Below, one piece after another: positions 1 to 12,817 of a stretch of 64,000 nucleotides of DNA (positions are counted from its first letter, which is position 1; each line of letters opens with the position of its first letter). The stretch is from Porites lobata. Lineage: Eukaryota > Cnidaria > Anthozoa > Scleractinia > Poritidae. The DNA lies in the NCBI GenBank assembly GCA_942486035.1, contig CALNXK010000014.1, forward strand, positions 1,683,501 to 1,747,500, written 5' to 3'. A program made the translations under genes and the position numbers. The notes under the pieces were generated by a model. That model saw nothing but the letters and a program-made list of their open reading frames with translations, was not told where the DNA came from and did not search any database.

Positions 1-1440
1 ATTTAACTCTAGGTTATAACTGAATTAAACTTTCATGACGGAGAAAAAGCGACATCTCGTAAAAAAGTTAACAAAGCAAGTCTTACTAGCTATCTAGAGG
101 GATAAAACTCGCTACACCTCCATACTATGTCGAAGAATCAGTGTTAAGATGCCAATCTTCACATCTGAACTAGAATTGCTGTCTCGTTGTTAAACAGGAT
201 TACTTGCAACAAATGATATACAAATATAAAAATTGTTTAGTCTTGCTTTGTTGAATGCTAGGTTGGTTCAGAAGTTATCTCATTTGTTAAAGTTAGTTTA
301 ATTTGGTTTGTGTTGCATTTCGTCCGCCGACAGACGCGACTCCATTCTAAACATTTTATCTCATTTTTACCTTTAAGGCTTATTTCGCCAGAACTAAAAC
401 ATTCCTATCTGTGGGAAAGAAAGTGTAAATAATAGAAAATTCCATTTAACAGCATTTTTAACATATTTTAAGTATAAAATATTCTCGCGCAGACAGATGG
501 CGGGGCACTGATCTTTACAAATGTTCTCTGTATAAATGTGCTTTACGTTGAACCCTTAATATAACATAATTTAAATCAGACCTCTTTTTGAATAGTCTTT
601 TAACTTCACAACACAGTTCAGGATTGAACACACCCGCGACAAAAATAGCGCGATAATGTGTAAAGTTTTTGAGATATTAATATTGTCTCGTTTAATCCAG
701 TATTTTTCAACAAGATGTAAAAAAAAATTGTTTTGTTCAATAATTAAAAAAGCACTTGACAAGAAATATTTTGAAAATAGCATGTTATTGCAGGCCTTAA
801 TTATATTAACATTATTTACGCCCATAAATTGCAGTACTTCCTCGAAATCGTGACTTTTACTTGACTTCTCACAGAAGTGCAATTAAAAGATATCAAATTT
901 GAGGTTTTGAAAATTACAAAGAATGAAATTTTAGGTTGTGAAAGCTTGTTAAAATGCATGAAATGTAGAAAACAAACTATGGCCTTGACGGAAACAAAGT
1001 TTTTTTTTTATAATTGTACTGTCAAGTTACATGCGATGCCGTTTACAATCATAACCAAAAAATATGTCACTAAAGTTGCCAATGACGTTTTTTCCATAGT
1101 GGATTGGAACAGCTGCTTTTGCAAAATAAAAACTCAGCGCTGACATAAAATTCCACATTTTATGCCGAGATAATACACGTCTGCGTTTTTTGTACCTTTG
1201 TTTAGTTTAAAACATTTTTTACAAAATGACACAGCACAGATATAAGAAAAAAACTGGTGTTAAGATACAAATATCTCTCCATTAATACTAAGAACAACAT
1301 ATATTCTAGAGCGGAAAGAGCTGTTGATCATCGGTGAATAATAAAGAGACCGGAATGGGATCAGCCCGAGATGGCGCTGTGGGTAGTGAGGATCACTCGC
1401 CTGGCTTCACACAAATGCAGCCAGAGGCGACATCCATACG
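1..1440. other. Noncoding stretch, no gene recognised
   Basis: AT-rich sequence with only short, unrecognisable reading frames on both strands (longest about 100 codons). I see no domain, splice-bounded exon, tRNA or clear repeat in it. It may be intergenic or intronic host DNA. Confidence 0.5.
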
Positions 1441-1446
1441 GTTGTT

Positions 1447-1833
1447 TACCGTAAATCCTCTATTAAGCCCCCCCCCCTCTCAAATAAGCCCTCTCCCTCT
1501 AATAACCCCCCCTTTTCAGGGGAAGAAAGTTAATAAGATTCCCCCACCCCTCCCCTAATTGTTCTACACTAATAAATGATAGACTGTATTAATCAATCAC
1601 GACTGTAAAACTTCCTATGGACTGATCCAAGATGGTTTAATTACCAACTGGTAGTTCGGATTTGATTCTGATTCTCGGCTGCATGATCCAAAACGTCTTG
1701 TACTAGAGCTTTTCCACTTTATGGAGGACTGATAACATCGTCGTTTCTTAATTAAATAAGCCCCCCCCCCGCTCCGCCTCAAATGGGCTTGAAATAAATA
1801 AGCTCCCCCGGGGGGCATATAGAGGATTTACCG
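1447..1833. repeat. MITE-like element with TIRs and C-tract subterminal motifs
   Basis: The ends carry 'ttaccgtaaatcctctat' near 1,447 and its near-complement 'atagaggatttaccg' near 1,820-1,833. Just inside both ends are repeats of 'aataagccccccc' or similar C tracts, in opposite orientation at the two ends. No coding capacity is visible. This is the usual build of a short non-autonomous DNA transposon. The 'cctctattaagc' subterminal motif also occurs in the element at 8,357-10,350, so the two may belong to related families. Confidence 0.6.
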
Positions 1834-1973
1834 CCGATAAGTCTTTTTCCGGGTACTTCAAACTCCCCTCTTGTTGAAGGACCAAGATGAAGATGACATT
1901 ACAAATCCTTAAATTCAATTCTAAAGTAGAGACACATCGGTTCTTGTACATGTCTAGGACTAGACATGTCTGG

Positions 1974-2607
1974 GGGGGGGGTGGGGTACTCAACAAATAT
2001 TTATACGGGGAGGTTCCGCCCTGAGGTCCAACCCCTTACCCTTTTATATACCATTTTTCACAAAAAAGGTACCCCTTTCATATACCTTCTATTGACAAAT
2101 GGTACCCCTTTCACAGACCTTGTTTAGAGCTTTGCATCCCTTTTAACTGCTGAAAATGCGGTCTTTTAAAAAGGAATCAATCAAAAAAATAGACCGCTTT
2201 CTTGACTTTATAAAGCCATAAAATTCATCTAGGAAAAGGTCCACGCAACACGTAAATTTAACGGCTCCTCTTGGCAGATCTCTAATTAAAGAGATGCTGT
2301 AGCCTACAGGGCTATGGCCCTGAGGAAGGCTAATTTTGTCAGCCGAAATATTGGCCTATAATAAATCAGCCCTTTGCCGCAGTGCCAGCCCTGCATGTCC
2401 TGCATTCAGTTTTGTTTATAGAATTCACCTGTTAGCCCTTTTGGGCCCTATGAAAGACCCAAATGGCAGATTTACCTACCCCTTTTATAACCTCAGCTAG
2501 TGAAAGCTCTACCCTTTCATATACCTGGAGGCTGAAAAAGATACCTTTTTCGAGCGGAGCCTCCCCGCATAGGCCATCATAGGAAGTACCCTCTCCCCCC
2601 CCCCAGG
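1974..2607. repeat. MITE-like element, 'ggggtactcaacaaat' family, copy 1
   Basis: The left end reads 'ggggtactcaacaaatattt' followed by 'ggaggttccgcc'. The right end reads 'ggcggagcctcc'-like sequence and then 'gtaccctc' with a C tract, so the ends are inverted. The interior repeats 'ggtacccctttcatatacc' motifs. A second copy in the opposite orientation lies at 61,458-61,873 and shares these internal motifs. No protein is encoded. Confidence 0.65.
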
Positions 2608-4015
2608 GGTCTATTACTAGGAAAACACGACAATGTGAATGTTACAACATTTTTTAAGAAGCCCAAAAGTTGCATTTCATATTTGATCTAGTTATTTTGA
2701 TCATAACTGAAGATTCTTTGTGTTGCACGGTGTTTTGTTATAAGAAAGAAATAAGGGTGCGCGCGAGAGAGGAGGACACACTCGAGGACAGAGATAGGCT
2801 TCTTATCTCCTGGCGCGTCTTGACCTCCTTCGCGACTCGTTTTAGACGTTCTACGTAGGTTACTATAATGTAAAGGAAAACAACCTTCTCTAATGTGAGA
2901 TCGTTGCGGCATGTCTTTTATTAATGAAGAGGAGAAGCGTAAAATGTAGTCAGTGGTTTCTCATGAAATTCCAAGGCAAGGTGTTTGCAGTCTGAACATA
3001 TAATTTAAAAATTGACAGTTTAATCTGATCGTGTCCACTCAAAATGACAAACAGCATGTTATAAAAAAGCTGTAAGGTAGCCCAAATAGGAAAAATCATT
3101 TTCACAACAGGAAGCAGCATAGAAGTTGATTTATATTTTCTCGCTCTTTCAGTTTTTATCACTACCTACACACGGTAACTAAAAATTCAAATTTTCGTAC
3201 CACGCTAAACCCCCAAAGCCTCATCCAAATTCCTGTTTGTCTCAAAAGTGATTAATTGAGAACTGAAGAGTCTATAAAAAGAAAATTGAAATTAGAACAA
3301 GATTAGAACTTACTATTTTAAGCAGAGTAATGTTGTTGGAACTGAAGAAACAATGGATAATTACAAGTCTAACAGATAAAAAACCAGAACTATTAAAACA
3401 ATATTTCATTACCAATTGCCCCTGCACAATTGGTGAGGTTTACTACCATGTCTAGACACCGATTACTACTGTCAAAATTAACAAATAGGAATGATGGCGC
3501 CTAGAGAACTCTTTCAGAGCAAAAGATTAAAAGGGATTTAGAACGGTCGTAGAACGTGATTAGTAAACACGAAAAAATGAGCCAAAACAATTCACCAGAC
3601 AAGCCAAAGAGATTATTGATTTTTTAATGTATTTCTTGAGTGTAGTCTAATTTCATCAGTAAAACAAGAGCAAATGAGCTTTTGCTTGGTTTAAGTGTTA
3701 TTCGAGTTTTAATTCTTATAATTCCCATTATGGCATAAACATAACATACAGATTACATTAAATATCTCTGCAAGGGGGGGTTTTAAAGACACTTTTACAA
3801 CTTGACCATCAGCTTTAACCAAAAGCAAATTAGCGATAATTTGCACAAACGCAAGGGTAAGAACGGACAAATTGTGTTGCATTACACGATGATTATGTGC
3901 ATAAATCCTATTTCTAACTTTTCCTTTTCTTCTCTCTCCAAGGCGTTCACTGCTCCTGATAACGTAACGGATATTCAAGGGGGACAACACGCTTCTCAGA
4001 CTCCCATTTATTTAA
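2608..4015. other. Noncoding stretch, nothing recognised
   Basis: No gene, RNA or repeat could be supported. A GA-rich patch near 2,760-2,830 and a G run near 3,774 are the only compositional oddities. Confidence 0.45.
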
Positions 4016-4017
4016 AA

Positions 4018-4265
4018 CCGAAGGCTAAGAGGTTCCTGGAAAGATGGTTAAGTTTAACCCAGGATTAAGCCAAACCTCAATCACAGTTTTCTCGTCTAAG
4101 AACAAGCAACTGGAGGTTACAAAACACTATTGAGCCTTTACTAAGAGATACAGTACTGATAACACAAAATGTTACCCAAAGCAATGAATAAGAATAAAAT
4201 TACAGAAACGGAACAAAATTTTAATCCCGGATTAATGCTAATCGGCCTTTCAGGAACCGGGCCCA
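4018..4265. repeat. MITE-like element ending in 'ggttcctg...caggaaccgggccc'
   Basis: The left part contains 'ggttcctggaaagatgg' followed by 'taacccaggattaagcc'. The right part contains 'aatcccggattaatgct' followed by 'cggcctttcaggaaccggg', the inverted counterpart. A second copy at 21,328-21,587 inside the KDZ transposase gene has the same two blocks at both ends. The interior is noncoding. Confidence 0.6.
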
Positions 4266-4504
4266 GTTCGATACGGATGTTACTAAAACGGGGAATCAGA
4301 GAAAAGCAAGGGAAACTGGAAAATGAAAAACGAAAACAAAACAGAGAATTGGAAATGAAGTTACTAATAGGGCTGAAGTGTATGCTAGGTTTTGTTCCCA
4401 TTTTTCATTTTTCCGCTCCCCTCTCCTCGTTTTAGTAACATCCAGTTCGATACTGAAATGCGATTGGCTAAGACCCGAACTACCAATCACCTTATCAAAA
4501 GATA

Positions 4505-4642
4505 CAGTAGAACCCTGCATGGTAACTTGAACTCTGAAGGTAAACGAAAAACAGTTCGAGTTAAAGGGGAATACGAGTTTTCGGGGTAAATTTCAGCGAA
4601 ACTGTAATCAAGAGAAAGGGAAATTAGTTCGAGGTTCTACTA
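4505..4642. repeat. Short TA-flanked MITE, CAGTAGAACC ends
   Basis: Starts with 'cagtagaaccctgc' directly after TA and ends with 'gaggttctacta' before TA. Between the ends are 'taacttgaac' and 'cagttcgagttaaagggg' motifs. The TA boundary and the terminal sequence resemble Tc1/mariner-type non-autonomous elements. The element is about 140 bp with no coding capacity. Confidence 0.55.
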
Positions 4643-4848
4643 TATTATCGATTTTTAGGCACCAGACTTCATTGACAGATTGCTTCTTCGCAGGTACAAG
4701 CATTGTACTCATGAACTGGTTACGTGAGCTGAAAGATGTCTATTTTAAAATCCCAACAAAAACTATATTTTACAGACCTGATAACACTTGTTGGCTAGTC
4801 TAGCCTATAATTTCACTGGCTTAAAAAGGAAAGCTGCCCCTCAAAGTC

Positions 4849-4959
4849 GCCTGTGAATACAGCGTCTATCCTCGTCGCTAGGGAATTTTTTGGGAGATAG
4901 AAACATTCCGGCCTAGTGGCGAGGAGCAACCTTAGGTCGAGACGGCTGTATTCGCAGGC
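4849..4959. repeat. Short fold-back element, 15-bp inverted ends
   Basis: 'gcctgtgaatacagc' at the left end is matched by 'gctgtattcgcaggc' at the right end (one mismatch). A second inverted pair, 'cctcgtcgctagg' and 'cctagtggcgagg', lies inside. The 111-bp unit could fold into a long hairpin. Confidence 0.6.
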
Positions 4960-4965
4960 AACCCT

Positions 4966-6755
4966 TCAATGCAGAAATGAGAGTGAAAGCTTATCCTGCA
5001 AGATAACCCCCTCCCCCCCCCTTAAAAAAAAGAAAAAAATCAATGTCGGTGATCTTTCGTGACACAAGCCTTGTAGCTGATAGAATTATGTTGTATTCAG
5101 CCCATAATTATAAAGATTTGTAATATCTGCATACCAATTGAGTATTTATATGTAAAAGTACTATGAAACCTCGATCACATGAATTTAGAATAAAAACAGT
5201 GGAACGTATAGATTTTTCAAAATACAGTAAGGACATTTGAGCCTGAACAGGTTCTTTTATAGACCTGGTATAACAGTAGATTTTAGCCTTACAGGGTCTT
5301 AAAAACTTGAAACATGGTAGGTACTCGCAGGGACTTATTTTGATGAATCTGGACCTGCAATCAGCTCAATAAAAGAGTAAAAAGACAGAGTTTTCTTGAG
5401 AGGATATGTTGACTGTGGTTGTACTGTAGTCATCGGTCATTCAGTAAGGAGCAAACGGAAAAAGGCGCATCGAGGGAAAATAATCCCACCACAAGCTTTG
5501 ACAATTAAGCAGAATTGAAAGCAAAAAAATTTAAATGACAGTAATAACTGATCAGTCAGTATATTGTTGAGGTGTGTCATGTTGGCTTGGTTTAATTCTA
5601 TTTCCAGTCATTTATTTACTCACATTTTTTCATTTGTGGGCGACAGATGCATCGTTGCTAGCCAGATACAGGCTGCAGTATTGAATAGCGTCAATAGGCT
5701 AGAGCAGGCTTGTAAACTGCGATTTAACACCTTTGGCGATTTCGTGAATAACATACAAAATAATAAATTAAAACGTTGATCCCTGAATTACAACTACAAG
5801 TTAGACATACAGTCCAGTTAGATAGAAATAAGAAGAAGCTTATAATTATGAATAGTATGACATGCTTGCAGATAAGTTAATTAAAAGATTTTGCATGCTG
5901 TGGGGAGTTGATTAGAAAAGAAAAAATAACAAAACCCTTTGGTACGGAATGATTTGAATTCAGATTAGATAGTTGAAACCTTGGTTTATGGAATAATGAC
6001 GAGACACGTCCCTAAAAAGTTGACGTTTTAAATTTTTACTGCCCCTTCATCACGTCTCCACGATGAAAAGATGTTTTTCTAACGGCAGGAACACCTAATC
6101 ACGTGACATTTTGCCCCCCATTACAAGAGAATGGGATTGTCCCTAAAGAATCAGGGCGTATTTGAGATTGAGATTGCAACAATCGCCAGGAAATACTTAA
6201 AAAAGAAAAACGTGCTGATTAACACAAGAAAAGATGCTCTTGGAAACCACAAAACATAGACCAAGCAAAATTCTGCCTTTCTTGGAGACTATTATACCGC
6301 TCGGCGGAAATACATAGTTTTGATAAATTCAGAAAGACAAAGCGTTTCCTTGAAAAAATAGAAATGAGTGGCATGAAAATCACTTTAATGGTTAGAAAGT
6401 TGTAAACAGCTGTAAATCTTTCCGTTACAGTTGTCATTCAATGCCCACCTTAGAAATGCCATTTCCCTGTTTTCTGAAACATGGGAAGAGTTCTATCGGT
6501 TTTAACCTGATCAGCTGCCGGATTTCAAATGCCCTTTGTTGAACTGATAGACTACCGTACTACTACGCTGCTGTTGCAAAGTGTTTCCTGAGCAACACAC
6601 AAAAACATTTATTTAACTCCAAGTAAACAACAACTCTGACTCCTTCCTGTGTCAGAAGCCCACTCCGGGTATTTTGAATTAAGTTATTGTAGTCTGTCTT
6701 TTTATTGCGAGTGAGCAATGAGCAGGAAATTCATGTCTCTGCGGAAACGAGCATG
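4966..6755. other. Noncoding stretch, nothing recognised
   Basis: A C tract and A-rich segment occur near 5,009-5,040. No reading frame resembles a known protein. I see no RNA gene or repeat with clear ends. Confidence 0.45.
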
Positions 6756-6758
6756 GTA

Positions 6759-7914
6759 AGGGACTGGTCAAAAAGAAGTGACTGACCCACCCCTAAAGCA
6801 AGGTTGGAAATTGTATGACCCACCCCCTAGTTAAAACATGGATGTTTGGTTTCCTCTTAATAATCCAATAAAACCTTGTTCTGTGCTTGACAAAATTTGT
6901 TGATACACTGCTACAACCAATATCAAAATCACAGAAATCATACCTTTCACTGAATAGACAAATGTGAAAAACCGAACATTTCTTGTTTCGATGGACGTTA
7001 TGAGTCTTGACACAAATATACAGTAAAACGAGGGTATATGGAAATTGTCTGTCACAAAGCATATTAAAATTTCTTCAAAGACAACCCATTCCTACACATT
7101 ACTTGCCGGAAATGCTTAGATTAATCCTCAAAGAAAATTTCTTCTACTTCAATGGAAAGCATTACCTACGAAACCATGGAACTGCAATGGGCACAAAGAC
7201 ACAGCAGTTTTGATTCCTTTGCCAATATTTTCACGACATATATTGAAACAACAACTCTACGCAAAACTGTCTTTATAGAATCCTATGAATAAACTCCTCA
7301 GAAACAACCTTTGAGGAAAATAATTCAAATTTAAAAAAAAACGCTTGATGGACGGAGGCTACCCACAATCTTTGATAGAAAACCTACTATCAGAAATAAA
7401 ATTCACAAAAGGGAATCTAAACTCGTAAAACAAAACAATAAGGAGGAAAAAGAAATATTGCCATTCGTGACACAATACCAGCCCTCAGTGTCTACTACAA
7501 AGGAAGCTTGAATAAAAAAATGGAATCTTATACAAAACCATCTATAACTTCATTAAATTTTTTAAGAACCACCAATCATTTCCTTACAAAAGAGGAAAAT
7601 CATTAAAGGACATGCTCGTTAGAGCCAAAAAAAAAGGTTGACAGAGGGTTCCACGCCATTACAGATGTGCGGCCTGTCACCCTTTGTATTTTCTTGCACA
7701 ACAGGTTTGTGAGTATTTTTGCAATAATTCCAGCTCGCTGTGTTTTATGTAAAAGTGCCTATCTATGTAATAAAATAAAATAAAATAGGGTGACCCACCC
7801 CCTAAGGGTAGCTGTAAATTGCACGACCCACCCCTTGCACAAGGCTCAAAACCTCATGACCCACCCGCCTCTCTGCTCCGGCCCACCCCCCCCTATACTT
7901 TTTGACCAGTCCCT
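6759..7914. mobile_element. TIR element enclosing a Penelope-like fragment
   Basis: The left end 'agggactggtcaaaaag' at 6,759 has an exact inverted partner, 'ctttttgaccagtccct', ending at 7,914. Subterminal 'tgacccacccc' motifs recur next to both ends (about 6,781-6,830 and 7,790-7,890). The middle is occupied by a decayed Penelope-like reverse transcriptase. A related right end occurs at 11,390-11,475. I infer a small DNA transposon into which the retroelement inserted. Confidence 0.6.
6975..7700 (+). pseudogene. Decayed Penelope-like reverse transcriptase
   Basis: Scattered plus-strand segments match the intact Penelope-like reverse transcriptase at 52,122-54,024. In order they are 'LVSMDVMSLDTNIQ' near 6,984, 'LRLILKENFFYFNGKHYL' and 'HGTAMGTKT' near 7,113-7,200, 'LPFVTQYQPS' near 7,458-7,490, and 'KRGKSLKDMLVRAK' near 7,590-7,630. 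They lie in different frames separated by stops and deletions, and the segment that should carry the YIDD active site is missing. It is an old, dead copy, clearly more diverged than the two copies flanking the KDZ element. Confidence 0.8.
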
Positions 7915-8730
7915 AAAAGAGGTAAAAAAGAGAACTCAGAGTTGGTAAACCAATAAGCCTCTCTATGGGTACCTGTGGAAGTCGTTTTCGTCACATGTTT
8001 TCCGTCGCACATCAAGAATTTTTTTGCTTGCTAACGCTATTATCCAATTCAAGCAACCATGACGACGACGATGAGGGATACGAGAAAATAAAATAAACAA
8101 GTTTAATAGGTATTGACAAAAACTCTGAATTTGACAGATTTCTTAGCCACCGTTGTCAAACTTGATCAGAATGGGAAAACAATCTTCACTTTACTCTCTA
8201 AGATCCTCGTTTCATCAATAGCCTCGTCGCGACCTCGATTTCGTCGGAAATATCCATAAAGAGTCCTACGCAAAGCGTATACTTAACTAGCGGTGAATAA
8301 GGTCTTTCTTAATAAGTTCTAAATGATTTATGATAATGATACTGATAATAACAATACAGTGAAACCTCTATAAAGCAGACCCCCAATTAGGCGGACACCC
8401 TCTATTAAGCGGACACTAGGCCGGGTCCCGGAATTAACGTCTTTTCTACCTGGAGTTTTGAAAACCGGGTTGCCTGAAATCTTAAGTCAAGTCCAGCACA
8501 TTGCAGGCAATCTTTCAAAACTTAATTTGCTTAAAGCCCTGATACTTTTAGTGTAAAAATAACAATCTCCCTCTTCAGGACTAACCACCCTCAGCTCTTA
8601 ACCATGGGCTCCAAATAACTTCCTGGAATTGACAGAAATCATTGGAAATTCCAGAAAATATGCACGAGGGGGGTGTTGCCCCCGTTGGGCCAGCTAATTT
8701 TTTTTGAGGGGGGCTTCCATCGAACACTAA

Positions 8731-9029
8731 GTGCCCTGTTGTTGCACAGACACAGGGCTATCATCTGCTATGCATTTGGGGTAGCCTGGTAAATTCCAGG
8801 GGGGTGGGGTTGTTCTAAAGACTATGCTTTGTACTAGAGTGCAGATTTGCTGAGTTTTTGTACCGGGGCTTACCCCTGTCTTTCAAAGCTCACTAGTGTC
8901 TACCTGAAACTGAGGAGGGGTTGTGTCTGGCTGGGTGTCCTGTTGTTGCACAGACACAGGGCTATCATCTGGTGTACATTTGGGGTAGCCTAGTTAAATT
9001 CCAGGGGAGTGGGGTTGTTGTAAAGTTTG
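8731..9029. repeat. Imperfect tandem duplication, about 204-bp spacing
   Basis: A block of roughly 90 bp beginning 'cctgttgttgcacagacac' and running through 'gggtagcct' to 'ggtggggttgtt' near 8,735-8,825 is repeated at about 8,939-9,029 with scattered substitutions. The blocks are in direct orientation. It lies within the larger TA-flanked element. Confidence 0.6.
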
Positions 9030-9481
9030 ATGTGTTTTTGCACTGTTATGCAGTTGTTTGTGCTGTTTTCGTGCGAGCAATGACCCACTCTGTTGATAAT
9101 GTTCCAAGTCAGCAAGCAGTTAAACTGGTGGTTGTGGCACTTGGTTTTGTTGAGCAGTGTTGGCTTAGATTGTTTTTGGGAGGCCAGTTGCAATGAAAAA
9201 GGGGGTGAAATGGGGAAATGGCTTCGCAATCGGTGACACCGAGACTAAAAATTGCTCCTTAAAATGCCTTATTTTCCAGATTAACGAGAAAAACTTCACT
9301 TTTGTTACCTTCAAGAGAGACGATTCTATCAAATGGACGCTCATGTATTCAATAATTTCTTTTGAGGTGAGATTTCACTTTTCAAGTAACAAGGGCCATT
9401 AAATTACCAATCAGTGCGAGAGACTGACATGTTTTAGTAGCCCAGTTTTCAAAAAAAACAGGTATATTTAACAATTAATGA

Positions 9482-9518
9482 ATGAGGCTTAGTATCTTAT
9501 GAAGATACTAAGCCTCAT
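9482..9518. repeat. Perfect inverted repeat (17-bp arms, 3-base loop)
   Basis: 'atgaggcttagtatctt' is followed after the 3 bases 'atg' by its exact reverse complement. Downstream sequence 'gaattcaataattgttttat' resembles the end of the element at 13,431-13,574, so this may be part of a related MITE. Confidence 0.7.
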
Positions 9519-10354
9519 ATTAGATCGAGGAGGGTGTTATCCGCCTCGGCCGTACACGAAAGCCGAATTCAATAATTGTTTTATTATTCATTCAAGATAA
9601 TTCCTAGGTGAAAAATAAAGCTAAAACATGCTTACCTCCATCGATGTTAAATTCACCTTTGATAGTGCACGTTTAGGGTCGTTCACCTCCGCAAATATTC
9701 TCCAAATAGCAGATGTCGCCCTTCGAGGTATGTTCTTGCCATGTTTTTAGCTATAATTTCGCCTTTTCACAACCAAAACAACTCAACCTTGTCCCCAGGT
9801 CTTCTCTTCGTCTTCTTTTTGACGTCATTTCCTCGTTAAACGCAAAATTCTTCCAAATTTGGCCATCGGTAAATGGTTATGGTGAATTACGCGTGTGCTT
9901 TTAGTCAATCAGAATCGGGGAGAGATATTTTGAATGAATAATAATTCCCTTTATAACGTGCCCTCATTTCAGCGGACACCATTTATTAAGCGGACGCGGA
10001 CACTAAAATAAATTGTATTTGGCTAATTTCTATTGTTAAAAACCTCTATTAAGCGGACACCGGACTGAATTGACAATAGTAGCATTGGATTACGTCCTTG
10101 AAATAAGTATTGTAGTCGATTAATGAAGATAAATCAATACATTTAGCTGTCAAAAGTTCACCTAAAAGTCTTGCACAAAGTACAGCACAGCTTCCTTAGC
10201 TGTCTTAACAGCATGGAACCGTTGAATGTTAAGAGTTAACAAACATTGGCAATTTTTACAAACCTCTATTAAGCGGACACCCTCTATTGTGTGTTTTCAC
10301 ATAACGTCATGGCGGCCATATTTGTGTCCCAAAACAATGAGGTTTCACTGTAAT

Positions 10355-12500
10355 TTATTTCTAGCGCATCACAATGTCAATACTCTTTTAGTAATGACAA
10401 GAAAATATCAAGTCAGAAATCTACGAAAATTCAAGATAAATGAATAAAAAAAATGTTTTAAGTCTACTTTTAAAAGATTCCACAGACGAGGCGCTCCTCA
10501 CGTCTAAAGAGAGATCGTTCAAAAATGAAGGCGCGCATGATCGAAAAGCGCGATCTCCATAAACATCGATTTATGTAGTCGCAGATTGTCACTAGGGACC
10601 TTACGAAACTACAAAGGCGACGGCAACAGCAGCTTCTAAAAGCAATAGGTTTAGTTAGCAAAATAACAACTCTGCACGTACATCACGCGTTTTTGTAAAT
10701 TTCTTTGCCGTCCCTGCACGACTACGACGTGAAATGACCAATATTTAAGTTTTTTTGAGGACGGGAACGGCAAGGCGATAAATTGTACCATTTCTGTCTG
10801 AACTCGGGCGCGGCCCCCTCTCTTTAGCTCCAACATAAATTCCCTTCTTTTAAGTAACTGGGCGACTTGAGATAATCGCGAAATGGTCTGAAAGGATGCT
10901 CAACTGCAGTTTTTCTGTTAGCAGAGGTTGCCTCGTTGTGAGAGACCTCTGCTAGCAGGGAAAATCTTGTTTGTGCAGTTTTATCATTGTATGAGATTAA
11001 GATTTGTTGAAATACTTGACTGAAATGATCTGGAATAATTATGTGCATTTAACATGTATCATTAATAACCAAAAAGAATCATACCCGTTTAATCGTTTTT
11101 ATGGATAGCATTTCCCTTTTATTTGTAGTTCCAGGAAATATCTATACCCCACCCATAGATGGAATAGCAAAAGATAGGAAATTATGGAGGGGAGATCAGA
11201 GAAAAAACAAAATTACAGAGTTTGGATGAAAGAAAGTTTGAATTCCTTTATGGTGGAGTATAGATATTTTCTTAAAGTATACAATTATGATTTTTTCTTT
11301 TACTGTCAATAAATTTCCTAGTTTTACCTCAAGATTGTCAAAAGACACCATTATATGCACAACATGTCTAAGAACCGTACATGCCCCTCTCCATGCATGG
11401 CTTTTCCTTAGCCCACCCCTTTTTGCCTGCATGAAAACGGTGACCCACCGGTACTTTAATGACCAGTCCCTTGTTGAAACATACCTTTTCCATTTCCATT
11501 CAGACATTTTGACACTGAAAAATATTGTATATAATTTAAGGACCTAACCAGCTTCGTAAATTCACAACTATCTTAGCTTAAATTGCCAACAACTACCCCA
11601 AAATAAAACAACCTGTTTAGCCAGACCTAAAAAATGTAGGTTCCTGCGCACAGGTTTTTATTGTAGTTTACTAACTGGAATATTATGGTGGCTGGTGTAC
11701 AAGTCTGGCTATCCGGACCAATTTAATAAAAGTTTTGCAAGCTAGTTTAATTTATAACTGTAGCTTCTGTTTCCAGAAAGACTCTAACACAATAGCTGCA
11801 CTTATAAAGTTTTCTTAAATTGATCTGGAGCATTAATGGTTCGGGGGACAAGTCAGGCTTAATCTGGACCTATGTACTCTGCTAACAATACACCCAATTA
11901 TTTACATAGTCTTCTAATTAACTGGACATTGTAGTGGCTGGTGTACGAGCGAGGACATCTTGAGCCCTGGTAGACTGAAAACTAGTATTACTGGGATGTA
12001 TAAGGCCCAAGGATACACTAGCCACTAACATTTGTAACGGTAGGTGTATCAGGTGATTGCTATACACAGGTGTATACAATGAAGCGAAAAATTTTGATGG
12101 TCAAATATTTTTACTCAATGTATAGTGGCTAGGACCAACTGGTCCTTTTCCAGGCAATCAAAGTTGACCCTTTCAATGTCAACACGTAAACTTTGTCTGG
12201 AAATAAGTAAGGAGCATTTCTATCGTAAAGTTAGGGCTTGGGAGCTACCGCGCAATTGATGTTGTGTCTACTGTCAAGTTGCTTAGCCTCAACATTTTTA
12301 ATGACCTGAGGTGGAATTGACATGTTGCCGAGATATCTGAAAAGGTTTAAGCTTAGGCAGCTAAAAAGGGCAAACTTCACGTCCAAAGTTTTCAACCACC
12401 TGTATCCGCCCCATAATGGAATATGCATGTGCAACCTTTCACCATGGTCTTTCTGCGCATCTCTCGGGTGAGCTTGAATGTCTGCAGAAGCGCGCATTAA
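10355..12500. other. Noncoding stretch with a repeat-end fragment
   Basis: No gene is recognised. At 11,390-11,475 the text 'tagcccacccc', 'gtgacccaccgg' and 'tgaccagtccctt' reproduces the right end of the 6,759-7,914 element family without its left partner. Around 11,680 and 11,930 a 'gtggctggtgtacaag/gag' phrase recurs, which hints at another diverged repeat. Confidence 0.45.
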
Positions 12501-12503
12501 GGA

Positions 12504-12817
12504 TTATTTACCAGAGTTCGCATGCACCTTGAAAGTCCTTGAATTTAAAAATAAAAATTCAAGATCTTGAACATTGCACTCGGTGCTGGAAAGTCCTTGA
12601 ATTTCGGGGCTAACTTCATCCATCCCAGATTCTCAAGTGCCTAATGTAGAGTAAAATGAGCAAACACAGAAAGACCTTCAGGATAAAATTGTTCATGTTG
12701 TGAGAGAACCGAAAAAGACAGAGTCAAGGCTCTTTTTGGCAGCAAATGGAGTCCTTGAAAAACGGGAAATGTGTCCTGAAATTTTTGTTCAAAAAAGGAA
12801 CGAACTCTGATTTACCC
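12504..12817. repeat. MITE-like element with 'aaagtccttgaattt' subterminal repeats
   Basis: The left end 'atttaccagagttcg' and the right end 'cgaactctgatttaccc' are inverted. Inside the left end 'gaaagtccttgaattt' occurs twice (12,531 and 12,590). A related 'ttttcaaggactt' motif marks a further diverged copy near 14,020-14,392. No coding capacity. Confidence 0.55.

Larger units (their letters stand above)
8357..10350. mobile_element. TA-flanked DNA transposon remnant, CAGTGAAACCTCT ends
   Basis: 'ta' plus 'cagtgaaacctctat' at the left end is mirrored by 'gaggtttcactg' plus 'ta' at the right. Inside both ends are repeated 'ctctattaagcggacacc' motifs (near 8,400, 9,970-10,060 and 10,265). These features fit a Tc1/mariner-like non-autonomous element of about 2 kb. 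No transposase frame is visible. The interior holds an internal duplication and a hairpin, listed separately, so it may be a composite. Confidence 0.6.
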
